The translations under genes were made by a program, and so were the position numbers. A DNA stretch of 64,000 bases from Mucilaginibacter rubeus (GTDB lineage: Bacteria > Bacteroidota > Bacteroidia > Sphingobacteriales > Sphingobacteriaceae), in NCBI RefSeq assembly GCF_003286415.2, contig NZ_CP043450.1:4340001-4404000 (forward strand). Direction: 5' to 3'. The first letter of the stretch is position 1, and each line of letters begins with the position of its first letter. The notes under the pieces were generated by a model, which ran no database searches, was not told the DNA's origin, and saw nothing but the letters and a program-made list of their open reading frames with translations. Of this stretch, positions 7,843 through 15,995 are shown in pieces.

Positions 7843-9012
7843 ATGTTCACAAGTAAAACTATAGATAAATTTAACGGCTTAGATACTCCGTTTTATTATT
7901 ACGATCTGGAGGTGCTTAAAAACACTCTGAGTGCCTGCCGTGACGCTTCTGCCAAGCATGGCTTCCATGTACATTACGCCATGAAGGCAAACTTTAATCC
8001 AAAGGTTATTGATACTATTCAAACCTATGGTTTTGGTGCCGATTGCGTGAGTGGTGGCGAAGTAAAGGCTGCCATTGAGCATGGCTTTGATAAAAGCAAA
8101 GTGGTATTTGCCGGCGTAGGCAAATCCGACCGTGAGATTAACCTGGCACTTGATGCCGATATCTTCTGCTTCAATGTGGAATCTATTCAGGAGCTTTTTA
8201 TTATTGATGGCCTTGCCAAAGCCAAAAACAAAAAGGCAGGTGTTGCTATCCGCATTAACCCAAACGTTGATGCCCATACGCACCATTTCATCACAACCGG
8301 CCTTGATGAAAACAAGTTTGGTATCAATACCTGGCAGTTGCCGGATGTGGCCGCCGCTTTGCGTAAATGCGATAACCTGCAATTTTTAGGCATTCACTTC
8401 CATATTGGTTCACAAATCACCGATCTGGAGGTTTACAAAAATCTTTGTACCCGCATCAACGAAATGCAGGACTGGTTTGAAGATCGTGGTTTCCCTATCA
8501 AAGTACTTAATACAGGTGGCGGTCTTGGGGTTGACTACTATAACCCGGATAACAACATAGCCGATTTTGAAGCCTACTTCCAGGTATTTAAAAGCTTCCT
8601 GAATGTTAAGCCAGGCCAGGAAGTACATTTTGAACTTGGTCGCGCTATGGTTGCACAAAGCGCATCTTTGATCTCACGTGTTTTATACGTTAAGAACGGT
8701 CAGAAAAAGAACTTCCTGATACTGGATGCCGGCATGACCGAACTGATTCGCCCGATGCTTTACCAGGCTTATCACCAGATAGAAAACTTAAGTAGAAAGT
8801 CCGAAAGTCCGGAAGTCGGTAAGTCCGAAAGTTTAAAGTATGATGTAGTTGGGCCGATATGCGAGAGTACCGACTGCTTTCAGAAAGATGTAAGCTTACC
8901 CGAGTCATTCCGCGGCGACCTGATAGCTGTGCGTACCGCAGGCGCTTATGGCGAGGTAATGGCTTCAGGCTATAACCTTCGTGATAAGGTTGGTAGTGTT
9001 TACTCAGAATAA
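7843..9012 (+). CDS. lysA: Diaminopimelate decarboxylase
   Basis: Converts meso-diaminopimelate to L-lysine, the last step of the pathway. It is a PLP enzyme of the alanine-racemase-barrel type. The PLP lysine is in HYAMKANFNP, and other motifs are IHFHIGSQ, NTGGGLGVDY, FELGRAMVAQ, and the active-site Cys block GPICESTDCF. Length is 389. Between LYQAYHQIENL and YDVVGPICES lies an unusual Ser/Lys/Glu-rich insert (SRKSESPEVGKSESLK, nucleotides about 8791-8838) made of repeated AAGTCCGAAAGTCC units. The frame is kept, so the enzyme is probably functional. Adjacent lysC supports the role. Confidence 0.93.
   Translation: MFTSKTIDKFNGLDTPFYYYDLEVLKNTLSACRDASAKHGFHVHYAMKANFNPKVIDTIQTYGFGADCVSGGEVKAAIEHGFDKSKVVFAGVGKSDREINLALDADIFCFNVESIQELFIIDGLAKAKNKKAGVAIRINPNVDAHTHHFITTGLDENKFGINTWQLPDVAAALRKCDNLQFLGIHFHIGSQITDLEVYKNLCTRINEMQDWFEDRGFPIKVLNTGGGLGVDYYNPDNNIADFEAYFQVFKSFLNVKPGQEVHFELGRAMVAQSASLISRVLYVKNGQKKNFLILDAGMTELIRPMLYQAYHQIENLSRKSESPEVGKSESLKYDVVGPICESTDCFQKDVSLPESFRGDLIAVRTAGAYGEVMASGYNLRDKVGSVYSE
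8791..8838 (+). repeat. Short tandem-like repeat inserted in lysA coding sequence
   Basis: The units AAGTCCGAAAGTCCGG, AAGTCGGT and AAGTCCGAAAGT form a purine-rich imperfect repeat 48 bp long (a multiple of three), lying where LysA proteins normally run straight from the ...YHxIEN helix to YDVVGPICES. It encodes a hydrophilic loop. Confidence 0.6.
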
Positions 9013-9039
9013 GCTATTTAAGTAGTTCAAACCACAAAC

Positions 9040-9125
9040 AACGTCATTGCGAGGCACGAAGCAATCCCCAATAAGCAGGTGCGCCCTGTATAGTTTGAGA
9101 TTGCTTCGTGCCTCGCAATGACGTT
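9040..9125. repeat. Perfect 27-bp inverted repeat, GTCATTGCGAGG family
   Basis: The left arm 9040-9066 (starts AACGTCATTGCGAGGCACG) and right arm 9099-9125 are exact reverse complements over 27 bp, with a 32-bp loop. The element lies between the convergent stops of lysA (9012) and the lipoprotein gene (9135). The loop carries CGCCCTGTATAG (9082-9093), the reverse complement of the loop motif of the copy at 4525-4616. Confidence 0.88.
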
Positions 9126-9134
9126 GCTTATCAA

Positions 9135-9899
9135 TTAAAACTGGTATCCCAGCCTGAACTGAAAATAGTACCCACCCTCGGCTATCAATACATATCTTTT
9201 TAGCTGCATAAAGTAGGCTACGGTAACTATCCCGTGGTTTAAGGATGAATAGGTATAATTGGAGTTTTTATTCCTGTAAATATTATCGGGACCAAAAGTA
9301 CCTCCTGCAAAAACGCGGAAGCCAAACTTTTTCTCGGCATTATAGCCTGCATGAAAAACAACCTCTGTAGTTCCGCCAAGCGTAAACAAATCAGTACGGG
9401 TATCGGTGAAAAAATTCGGCTGATTTGTTACTGTTTTTCTGAAACGTGCATAATCACCGAATTCATGACTGTAAACCGCCTCAAAACCAATGATGCGAAA
9501 ATCAACATTCCTCCCTTTTATAAAATAATCTCCCGATAAGCGTAACCCTCCCGCTCCGAAAAATTTATCCTGGAAATAATATGGATCACCGGGCTGGAGT
9601 TCTCCGTTATGATAACTCCCTAAAACACCGAAAGCACCATAGGCCAGGTTAACATGATCAAAGGTATTGGCATGGCTCAGGTTAAACTGCCCGCTTGTGA
9701 GATTGTCTGCCGGATTAATATTGGTATCATATGTAATACCTGCCGTAATATAAGTGGCAGATTTGCTGGTATCAGCAGATACCGGCTTAGGTAAATAAGC
9801 TATATCACTGCGATGCAGGGCCGGCGCATATACATGATCGCTACAGGAACTGGCCAGTGCGGCTATGCCCAATAGGCAAAAAACTAATTTAAGGTTCAT
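9135..9899 (-). CDS. Outer-membrane beta-barrel lipoprotein, function unknown
   Basis: 254 residues. The N-terminus MNLKLVFCLLGIAALASSCSD is a lipoprotein signal with the lipidated Cys in LASSC. After a short linker the protein is made of alternating strands rich in Gly and aromatics (HVNLAYGAFGVLGSY, FGFRVFAGGTFGP, LIAEGGYYFQFRLGYQF) and ends in Phe, as outer-membrane barrels do. No enzyme motif was found. It is probably a surface or periplasm-facing lipoprotein barrel. It is convergent with lysA and separated from it by the perfect inverted repeat. Confidence 0.65.
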   Translation of the reverse strand: MNLKLVFCLLGIAALASSCSDHVYAPALHRSDIAYLPKPVSADTSKSATYITAGITYDTNINPADNLTSGQFNLSHANTFDHVNLAYGAFGVLGSYHNGELQPGDPYYFQDKFFGAGGLRLSGDYFIKGRNVDFRIIGFEAVYSHEFGDYARFRKTVTNQPNFFTDTRTDLFTLGGTTEVVFHAGYNAEKKFGFRVFAGGTFGPDNIYRNKNSNYTYSSLNHGIVTVAYFMQLKRYVLIAEGGYYFQFRLGYQF

Positions 9900-9979
9900 C
9901 GTAACAGGTTCAGATCAAGGTTTATAACTAAACAATGATACGATGAATCCTTTAATAAAATAACAGCCTGGCAGATTTA

Positions 9980-10630
9980 TTATATCAGTTTGCTAAAAAA
10001 ACCATCTGTAAAATCTTCGGCAAAGTGGATCACATTTTCTAAAGCCGCAAATTCATCCTGTTGATGCGTGGTGGTTAATACAACAGCTTTCATACCCGCA
10101 TTAGCGGCAGCCTCCGCGCCTTTGGGCACATCTTCAAATACCAGGCAATCAGTTGGCAGTGTGTTTAACAGTTTTGCGGCTTTTAAAAATGTTTCGGGAT
10201 GAGGCTTGCTTAATACCACATCATCGGCACTAACAATTGCCTTAAAATAATGCCTGATATTAAGGTTATCCAGTACAAAATCAATATTAAAAGGAATAGC
10301 CGCCGAACCGATTGCCATGGGGACGCCGGCTTGATAAGCTTTCTCTAAAAACTCATGCAGGCCGGGTAGTAGCGCAAGGTGTGGTAAAAACTCTTCCTGG
10401 TAGCGTTGCTCTTTCAAAATAGATAAACGATCCATTTCCTCGGTAGTGAAGCGGTTGGGGCCAAACATACGCACCAGTACCTCCTGGTTTTTGCCGTACA
10501 TCTGCGGCTTTACTTCATCCCAGGTAAAATTGCCGCCCAGATCATTATTTAAAAGGTATTGCCAAGCTTTAGTGTGGAACGGCATATCATTGATCATGGT
10601 GCCGTTAAGGTCGAATATAAAGGCCTTCAT
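9980..10630 (-). CDS. HAD-superfamily hydrolase, beta-phosphoglucomutase-like
   Basis: 216 residues. HAD motif I is FIFDLNGTM (nucleophile D7; the second acidic residue is N9, so DxN and not DxD). The cap domain is helical, HAD1/beta-PGM type (residues about 15-85). Motif II is IGSAA, motif III is near LSKPHPETFLKAA, and motif IV is CLVFEDVPKGAEAAANAGM. It probably acts on a small sugar phosphate in the cytoplasm. The Asn in motif I removes the usual general acid/base that distinguishes fast phosphatases. The Asp nucleophile remains. No pathway neighbours. Confidence 0.82.
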   Translation of the reverse strand: MKAFIFDLNGTMINDMPFHTKAWQYLLNNDLGGNFTWDEVKPQMYGKNQEVLVRMFGPNRFTTEEMDRLSILKEQRYQEEFLPHLALLPGLHEFLEKAYQAGVPMAIGSAAIPFNIDFVLDNLNIRHYFKAIVSADDVVLSKPHPETFLKAAKLLNTLPTDCLVFEDVPKGAEAAANAGMKAVVLTTTHQQDEFAALENVIHFAEDFTDGFFSKLI

Positions 10631-11097
10631 TTGTATTGTTCAATTTTATAAGAAGATGCAAACCACAATCGCGATTGCCGGTGCAAACTTAGCTTTTTAA
10701 AAACTAAACTTCTAACTGCATCGTATATTCTTTAAAACACATGTGATGTAGAATACGCGATACAGAGTGTGGCTAAAAAATAAGACGGATAATGTGGGCG
10801 TTGTTTTGCTGTGATCTATTTTTTTAGCGAGCCCGTTGGCCTAAAAGCTAAAGGGCTTTTTACTGCCATTTCCCCGCTTACCGTTTGGTTAAAAAAGTGC
10901 TCTATCCGAAATATTTTAATCACAAAGAATCTTTACTTTAAGCAATAATTAAACTCTCAATTATTTTCATTTTTTTTGTCATTTATACATCTATTGGCCA
11001 AATCATTGCGTATTTCATTACAAACAGGCTTATATTTTACCGGTGTATATGCTTTCTGTTTTGAATTAGATATTTAAAAATCTACTAATCTTATACA
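10631..11097. other. Gene-free intergenic stretch
   Basis: A 467-bp divergent gap between the HAD gene and the GAF-PAS gene. It holds a weak GC stem followed by Ts (AGCCC near 10839 with GGGCT near 10854), resembling a plus-strand terminator with no obvious transcript before it. No tRNA, ORF or clear TAnnTTTG element was recognised. Confidence 0.4.
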
Positions 11098-12234
11098 ATG
11101 AATGACGAACCCCTGCGTCTGCGTGCCGTTAAGAGATTTAAGGATCTGGATAACGATATTGTAGTCGATTTAAATGACATAGTAGGATTAGCAGCTCAGA
11201 TCTGCGGCACCCCCGTTGCCCTGGTTACCTTGCTTGATTCGGATATGCAATGGTTTAAAGCCTCCACCGGTACCCATATTAGCTGTACCCCGCGCGAGGT
11301 TGCATTTTGCAACCACACCATAGCCCAAAACAAGGTGCTGGTAGTGCCAGATCTGCTTAACGACGAACGTTTCAATACCAACCCCCTTGTGGTTAATGAG
11401 CCCCTTACCAGGTTTTATGCCGGCGCTCCGCTAATCACCAAGGATGGCCACGCCCTTGGCAGCTTATGCGTTATCGATTTTAAACCCAATGACCTCAATC
11501 ATCAGCAGGCCAAGTCATTAAAAACGCTGGCAAAACAGGTGGTAAATCTTATGGAGCTTAATTCAAGCCTGCGTTCGCTTGAGCAGCAACACCAGCATTC
11601 CCAATCGCAAAAGGCATCCATCAGCGAATCGGAGATGAAGTTGAAAGCAATTTTCGATAGCTCAAAAGATACTCATATCCTGGTTGGCCGTAACCTGGAG
11701 GTTATGGCATTCAACAAATCGGCTTCGGTGTTCATCAAAAGTGTATACAATAAAAAACTGGCCAATGGCGATAACATCATTGCCTATACAGAACCGACGA
11801 TGATCCACAGCTTTTCAAAATATTTTGCAGTGGCGTTAACCGGCCGTTCTATAAAACGAGAATGGGAACTGCAGACCAATACACCTAATGCCTGCTGGAA
11901 AGAGACTTCGTTTATCCCGGTAAAAGACAATAACGGCGAAGTTATCGGCGTAGCCATTAATTCTACTGATATTACCACACGCAAAAGGCACGAGGAACAA
12001 ATCAGCATTCAAAACGAGGCGCTTAACAGGATAGCCATCATCCAATCGCATGAATTGAGAAGGCCGGTGGCATCATTACTTGGCATTTTAGACCTGATGC
12101 GGATGGAAAACATCGACTTTGGTTATTTCAATATGATTGAGCATACCGTTAACGAGCTGGATGAAAAGATCAGAGGGATAGTAAAAGATTCGGAGGATAC
12201 CATACAAGGCCATCATTTGGCAATAGTAGCCTGA
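11098..12234 (+). CDS. GAF-PAS protein with histidine-kinase dimerization helix but no ATPase domain
   Basis: 378 residues. A GAF domain spans about 20-155 (CGTPVALVTLLDSDMQWFKA, APLITKDGHALGSLCVID), a coiled linker 155-180, and a PAS domain about 180-300 (LKAIFDSSKDTHILVGRNLEV ... GVAINSTDITTRK). The C-terminus has an H-box-like segment (IAIIQSHELRRPVASLLGIL) and a second helix (EHTVNELDEKIRGIV). The protein then stops, and no N, G1 or G2 box of HATPase_c is present. It cannot autophosphorylate alone. It may accept phosphate from, or heterodimerise with, another kinase. Cytoplasmic and monocistronic. The natural-looking end argues against a sequencing frameshift. Confidence 0.8.
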   Translation: MNDEPLRLRAVKRFKDLDNDIVVDLNDIVGLAAQICGTPVALVTLLDSDMQWFKASTGTHISCTPREVAFCNHTIAQNKVLVVPDLLNDERFNTNPLVVNEPLTRFYAGAPLITKDGHALGSLCVIDFKPNDLNHQQAKSLKTLAKQVVNLMELNSSLRSLEQQHQHSQSQKASISESEMKLKAIFDSSKDTHILVGRNLEVMAFNKSASVFIKSVYNKKLANGDNIIAYTEPTMIHSFSKYFAVALTGRSIKREWELQTNTPNACWKETSFIPVKDNNGEVIGVAINSTDITTRKRHEEQISIQNEALNRIAIIQSHELRRPVASLLGILDLMRMENIDFGYFNMIEHTVNELDEKIRGIVKDSEDTIQGHHLAIVA

Positions 12235-12355
12235 CCGGCAATCTTTTAACATGATAAATCCTGTTTAATTATTTAGTTTGTATCTAAATTGCGCCCGGGG
12301 GCTTGCATGATTTTGGTAAATTATATCTACCTTGGCGGCATTAATAAATAAAATA

Positions 12356-12550
12356 ATGCAAAATCAAGGAACAGTAAAATTCTTCAACGAAACAAAAGGT
12401 TTCGGATTCATCGTGCCAAGCAATGGCGGTCCGGATATCTTTGTTCATTCAACAGGCCTTATCGACGAAGTTCGCGAAAACGACACCGTTGAGTACGAAG
12501 TTGAAAATGGCCGTAAAGGTCTTAACGCGGTAAATGTAAAAGTTATATAA
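12356..12550 (+). CDS. Cold-shock domain protein
   Basis: 64 residues when started at ATG 12356 (MQNQGTVKFFNETKGFGFI). An upstream TTG in frame would add eight residues not seen in the family. RNP1 (KGFGFI) and RNP2 (DIFVHS) are intact. It is a single OB-fold RNA/ssDNA chaperone. A long leader precedes it, as in many cold-shock genes, and an intrinsic terminator follows at 12576-12605. Confidence 0.93.
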   Translation: MQNQGTVKFFNETKGFGFIVPSNGGPDIFVHSTGLIDEVRENDTVEYEVENGRKGLNAVNVKVI

Positions 12551-12575
12551 TTATAATATAATCATTAAGCCTACC

Positions 12576-12605
12576 AGGCACTCAATTTTTTGGGTGCCTT
12601 TTTTG
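12576..12605 (+). terminator. Intrinsic terminator after cold-shock gene
   Basis: AGGCACTC pairs with GGGTGCCT around an AT loop, followed by a run of six T. Confidence 0.8.
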
Positions 12606-12737
12606 TTGCCTTACTTTTTGTTAATGTGCTATGTGTATAAACTTAATATTTGGATACTATCTTCAAATAAAAACTGGCATTGTTGTTGTTTAACCAATAA
12701 TATCATAAATCGATTACACATAAAACAAAGAAAGAAC

Positions 12738-13124
12738 ATGAAAGATCAAGCAAAAATTATAGCAGCATTATTAGTAGGTGCTGCAGCTGGTGCTGCTTTG
12801 GGTTTATTGTTAGCGCCTGAAAAAGGCACCGAGTTAAGGGGCGACATTGCAGACTATATAAATGACCTGGTTGATACAGCCAAGACCAAAGCTCAAAACA
12901 CAGCCGGTGAAATCAAAGATTACAGCAGTAATGTAATTGATAAAGCTAAAACCAAGTTTAGCGGCACGGTAAGCGATCTTTGGGATGCAAAAGATAATGC
13001 CGTTGATGCTGCAAAATCAAAAGCTCATGATCTTGCAGACAAAGCCAGCGATGCCGCTGAAAACGCAAAAGATAAAGTTAAAGCAACTGCTAATGACTGG
13101 AACAATTCTGTACAAAACGCATAA
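12738..13124 (+). CDS. YtxH domain-containing stress protein
   Basis: 128 residues from ATG 12738 (MKDQAKIIAALLVGAAAG). The longer reading frame from 12594 overlaps the terminator and is unlikely. The N-terminal glycine/alanine-rich helix (IIAALLVGAAAGAALGLLLAPEKGTELR) is the YtxH signature and probably inserts in the membrane. The remainder is a low-complexity amphipathic Lys/Ala/Asp helix with repeats of the type DKAKTKFSG, DAAKSKAHDLADKASDAA. Such proteins are abundant stress or envelope proteins with no known enzymatic role. Followed by a strong bidirectional terminator. Confidence 0.85.
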   Translation: MKDQAKIIAALLVGAAAGAALGLLLAPEKGTELRGDIADYINDLVDTAKTKAQNTAGEIKDYSSNVIDKAKTKFSGTVSDLWDAKDNAVDAAKSKAHDLADKASDAAENAKDKVKATANDWNNSVQNA

Positions 13125-13148
13125 TATTTAGTACTATCATAAAATAAT

Positions 13149-13173
13149 AAAACCCGGCCAATGACCGGGTTTT
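13149..13173. terminator. Bidirectional terminator between convergent genes
   Basis: AAAACCCGG (13149-13157) and CCGGGTTTT (13165-13173) form a perfect stem with T runs on both strands. Confidence 0.85.
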
Positions 13174-13193
13174 ATTATTTATAAACATTTTTA

Positions 13194-15059
13194 TTATTTA
13201 TTCCAGGTATTGTTGCTTTCATCAGCATCCATAAATATGCCGCCATCTAACGTAACCGATTTGATTGCTTTAGTGGTTTTGATATCTACCGAAATCTGTT
13301 TTTGATTTTTTTCCCAAACTACCGGAGTTTCGTGAATGCTTTCTGTTGAGCCATCCGCATAAGTAACCTTTACATCAAACGGCACTACAAAGCCACCAAC
13401 ATTTTTAATTGCTGCGGTATAACCGCCTGATGATTTGCTTACGCTTTTCAACGACAGATCAATGTAGTAATTGGTGAAGAACCAGTTATTAAAAAACCAA
13501 TCGAGGTTTTTACCGGTGATATTGCTCATAGAGTTAAAGTAATCCCACGGAATAGGGTGTTTACCGTGCCAGCGATCCATATATCCATGTAAAGCTTTTT
13601 TGAACAGCTCGTCGCCCAGCATATCTTTCAGGGCAAAGTAACTTAATGATGGCTTGCCATAAGAGTTATTACCATAACCTCCCCTTAGCTCGCTTGAAGG
13701 TGTAATAACCGGCTGATCTTCGGCAGTTGAGGCATCATGGATCCACCTGTCAACACGGAAATCTTTGTATAATGCTTCAGCTTTTTCCTTACCAACTTCT
13801 GAGGCCCCTATCAGCAATTCAAAGGTGGTAGCCCAGCCTTCGTCCATAAACGCGTAGCGGCTTTCGTTGATACCCATGTAAAAAGGGAAATACGTATGCG
13901 CTATTTCATGATCCTGCACAAATTGCGAAAAACGGATATCATTGGTATGGCTATCGTTTACCATCATTGGGTATTCCATATCCGCAAAGCCCTGGAATGA
14001 GGTCATTTTAGGGAATGGATAAGGTACACCCGGCCAGTTGTGCGACAACCAACCTAATGAATGGCGCCCTGCCTGTACGGCGTGATGAAAATCTTCAGAG
14101 CTATCTAAAAAGGCAGCCTGCATGCTTGCACGGCGTTTTGTAGCGTCATCAACGACAACACTTGCTGCATCCCATACATAATGATCACTAATACCTACGG
14201 CCATGTCACTGATGTCATTAGCAGTCCAGGTCCAGGTATTCATATCTTTCTGCGCTGTTACCTTATGCGCGGCCATTTCTGCCGCCGAAGCAACGTGAAT
14301 AGTTGAATCGCTGGTGAAGGAAGCCTGCAGGCGTTTTGCATACTCCGGCTGCAATACCTCGTTAGGGTTTTGCAGTGTACCTGTAGCCCAAACCACATAG
14401 TTTTTAGGGGCGGTTACGTGCAGGGTATAATCATTAAAGTCGTTATAAAACTCCTGGGCATCAAGGAAAGGCAACCTGTCCCAGCCATTATAATCATCAT
14501 ACACCGATACGCGCGGATAAAAATAGGCCAGGTAGCAGGTGGTTGAATCAATCATACCCTCGCGGCCACTTTGCTTAGATAGCTCAAAATGCCAGCCGAT
14601 ATCCAGCTTAACCGAATCATGCGGCATCAATGGTTTACTTAGACTTACATACTGATTTGTTGAGGCAGATGGAACTTTTTTAACCTCGCCATTAATTGCA
14701 AAATTATCAAACTGAATACCCGGTGTCAGATAGTCTGCCCCAGCATCCCCAAAACGCGCCGAACCTGGTTTGTGAATATTCAGGATCAGCTTCATGTTAA
14801 GTTTTTTTAAGGTATCAGGGCTGTTATTAACATAAGTGATCTGTTCTGTTCCTTTTACAGTACGGTTTTGAGGTACGGCTGTAATGCTGATATTATAGCG
14901 GCCGTAATTTTGCCAGTAATTTTTGCCCGGGCGACCGTCGGCCGATCGGGTTTCGTTTTTAAATGCCTTCTGTATATCGCGTGGCATATACAGGGATTGG
15001 GCCTTAACCTGAACAAATACCATGCAGGATAAGGCAGATAAAATAATGGGTCTGATCAT
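13194..15059 (-). CDS. Secreted M1-family zinc metallopeptidase
   Basis: 621 residues with signal peptide MIRPIILSALSCMVFVQVKAQ. The gluzincin site HEIAH lies in QDHEIAHTYFPFYMG, and the third zinc ligand is Glu in FMDEGWATTFE, 18 residues on. The substrate-recognition exopeptidase motif reads GFADMEYP in place of GAMEN. A beta-rich N-terminal saddle domain (about 50-280) and a C-terminal region follow the M1 plan. The likely role is periplasmic aminopeptidase trimming of peptides for nutrition. Monocistronic, with the strong terminator at 13149-13173 downstream. Confidence 0.9.
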   Translation of the reverse strand: MIRPIILSALSCMVFVQVKAQSLYMPRDIQKAFKNETRSADGRPGKNYWQNYGRYNISITAVPQNRTVKGTEQITYVNNSPDTLKKLNMKLILNIHKPGSARFGDAGADYLTPGIQFDNFAINGEVKKVPSASTNQYVSLSKPLMPHDSVKLDIGWHFELSKQSGREGMIDSTTCYLAYFYPRVSVYDDYNGWDRLPFLDAQEFYNDFNDYTLHVTAPKNYVVWATGTLQNPNEVLQPEYAKRLQASFTSDSTIHVASAAEMAAHKVTAQKDMNTWTWTANDISDMAVGISDHYVWDAASVVVDDATKRRASMQAAFLDSSEDFHHAVQAGRHSLGWLSHNWPGVPYPFPKMTSFQGFADMEYPMMVNDSHTNDIRFSQFVQDHEIAHTYFPFYMGINESRYAFMDEGWATTFELLIGASEVGKEKAEALYKDFRVDRWIHDASTAEDQPVITPSSELRGGYGNNSYGKPSLSYFALKDMLGDELFKKALHGYMDRWHGKHPIPWDYFNSMSNITGKNLDWFFNNWFFTNYYIDLSLKSVSKSSGGYTAAIKNVGGFVVPFDVKVTYADGSTESIHETPVVWEKNQKQISVDIKTTKAIKSVTLDGGIFMDADESNNTWNK

Positions 15060-15293
15060 GAGTCTTAAATTTCAGTGGCCAATTTAAATCAATTGGACTA
15101 AATAACGATATGCGGGAAGCATTTATCAATACAACCAATGATAAAAAACTACTAATAAATCGTTATATCATACCATATTTGTAACAAAGCTGTCACAATG
15201 AATATTTATGAATAAATATTTTGCGGTATCGGATATATTTTTTTTTACTTTGTTATCAGTTATTTTAATAGGGGTATTAAATAACTAACATTT

Positions 15294-15330
15294 AAGCCAT
15301 CTGCGCTATGCGGATGGCTTTCTTTTTTTT
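15294..15330 (+). terminator. Plus-strand intrinsic terminator with no upstream gene
   Basis: AAGCCATC (15294-15301) pairs with GATGGCTT (15313-15320) around a GC-rich loop, followed by TTTCTTTTTTTT. Both flanking genes are on the minus strand, so the transcript it ends must start within 15060-15290. Confidence 0.6.
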
Positions 15331-15337
15331 CAAATAA

Positions 15338-15844
15338 TTAATCGGCAACTATATATTCCTTGATAATGAGCGTAAAAAGCTCGTCATTATCAATTGATTC
15401 GTCTTTACATTCGGTAAGTAGTTGCTGAGCCTCAGTATAGTTAAGCTGTTTGGCCACCATAATAAGCATATGACATGAGGTTATATTAATATGCTCAAGT
15501 AGTTGCAGATACATCATAATATCCATATCCAGCAATACAGGAATAGACTGCGCTTCATCAAGACAAAACTCATCTTTAACAATGGACTTTATAGGGTTAC
15601 AGTTTTTATCTGAAGGAATTTCGTCAATCAGTTTATAAACCTGTTTCATCCGGTCGATCTGCTTTTTGATATCATCCCAAAACTCCTGTATCCCCTGCTG
15701 TAGTGCCGTAAATGAAGCAAGACTTTTCAGATGTTCAAGATGTTTATCGAGGTAACATTTACCAAAATAGATCCGGTTTAGATTGTGGACAAATACTTGT
15801 TTTAACAAATCATTATCCAGTGTTTTAGGGGTATTGTTGCTCAT
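15338..15844 (-). CDS. DUF892 (YciE/YciF)-like ferritin-fold protein
   Basis: 168 residues, all helical. The N-terminal part (DLLKQVFVHNLNRIYFGKCYLDKHLEHL), the second helix (GIQEFWDDIKKQIDRMKQVYKLIDEIPS) and the linker KNCNPIKSIVKDEF follow the DUF892 pattern, where the usual phrase is LRDLYHAEKQLLKALPK followed by RLEQVFELLGxKP. DUF892 proteins have a ferritin-like fold and are linked to stress responses. The metal-ligand pattern is not fully conserved here (few Glu-x-x-His pairs), so metal binding is doubtful. Monocistronic. Confidence 0.6.
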   Translation of the reverse strand: MSNNTPKTLDNDLLKQVFVHNLNRIYFGKCYLDKHLEHLKSLASFTALQQGIQEFWDDIKKQIDRMKQVYKLIDEIPSDKNCNPIKSIVKDEFCLDEAQSIPVLLDMDIMMYLQLLEHINITSCHMLIMVAKQLNYTEAQQLLTECKDESIDNDELFTLIIKEYIVAD

Positions 15845-15967
15845 GGTATGAAAATAAATGTATATGGTTAAAATTGATATTTCTAAAAGCTGTTAATCAT
15901 TCAATTACTGCTAAACCTAATTAAAAATAAGCAAGTTTTATTATCGGCCGGATGTGCCCGGATAAAT

Positions 15968-15975
15968 TAACTTTG
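15968..15975 (+). promoter_or_regulatory. -7 promoter element of the DUF2027-Smr gene
   Basis: TAACTTTG fits TAnnTTTG and lies 20 bp before the ATG at 15996. Confidence 0.5.
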
Positions 15976-15995
15976 CACAGTAATAACATTATGCT

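Noticed and set aside
10839..10861. Terminator-like stem in the 10.6-11.1 kb gap
   Set aside because: A five-base-pair stem with a long loop is too weak to call, and no candidate promoter was seen upstream.
11784..12051. Minus-strand ORFs opposite the GAF-PAS gene
   Set aside because: Shadow frames without motifs.
12594..12737. N-terminal extension of the YtxH protein
   Set aside because: It begins inside the cold-shock terminator, and the family starts at the MKDQAK... ATG.
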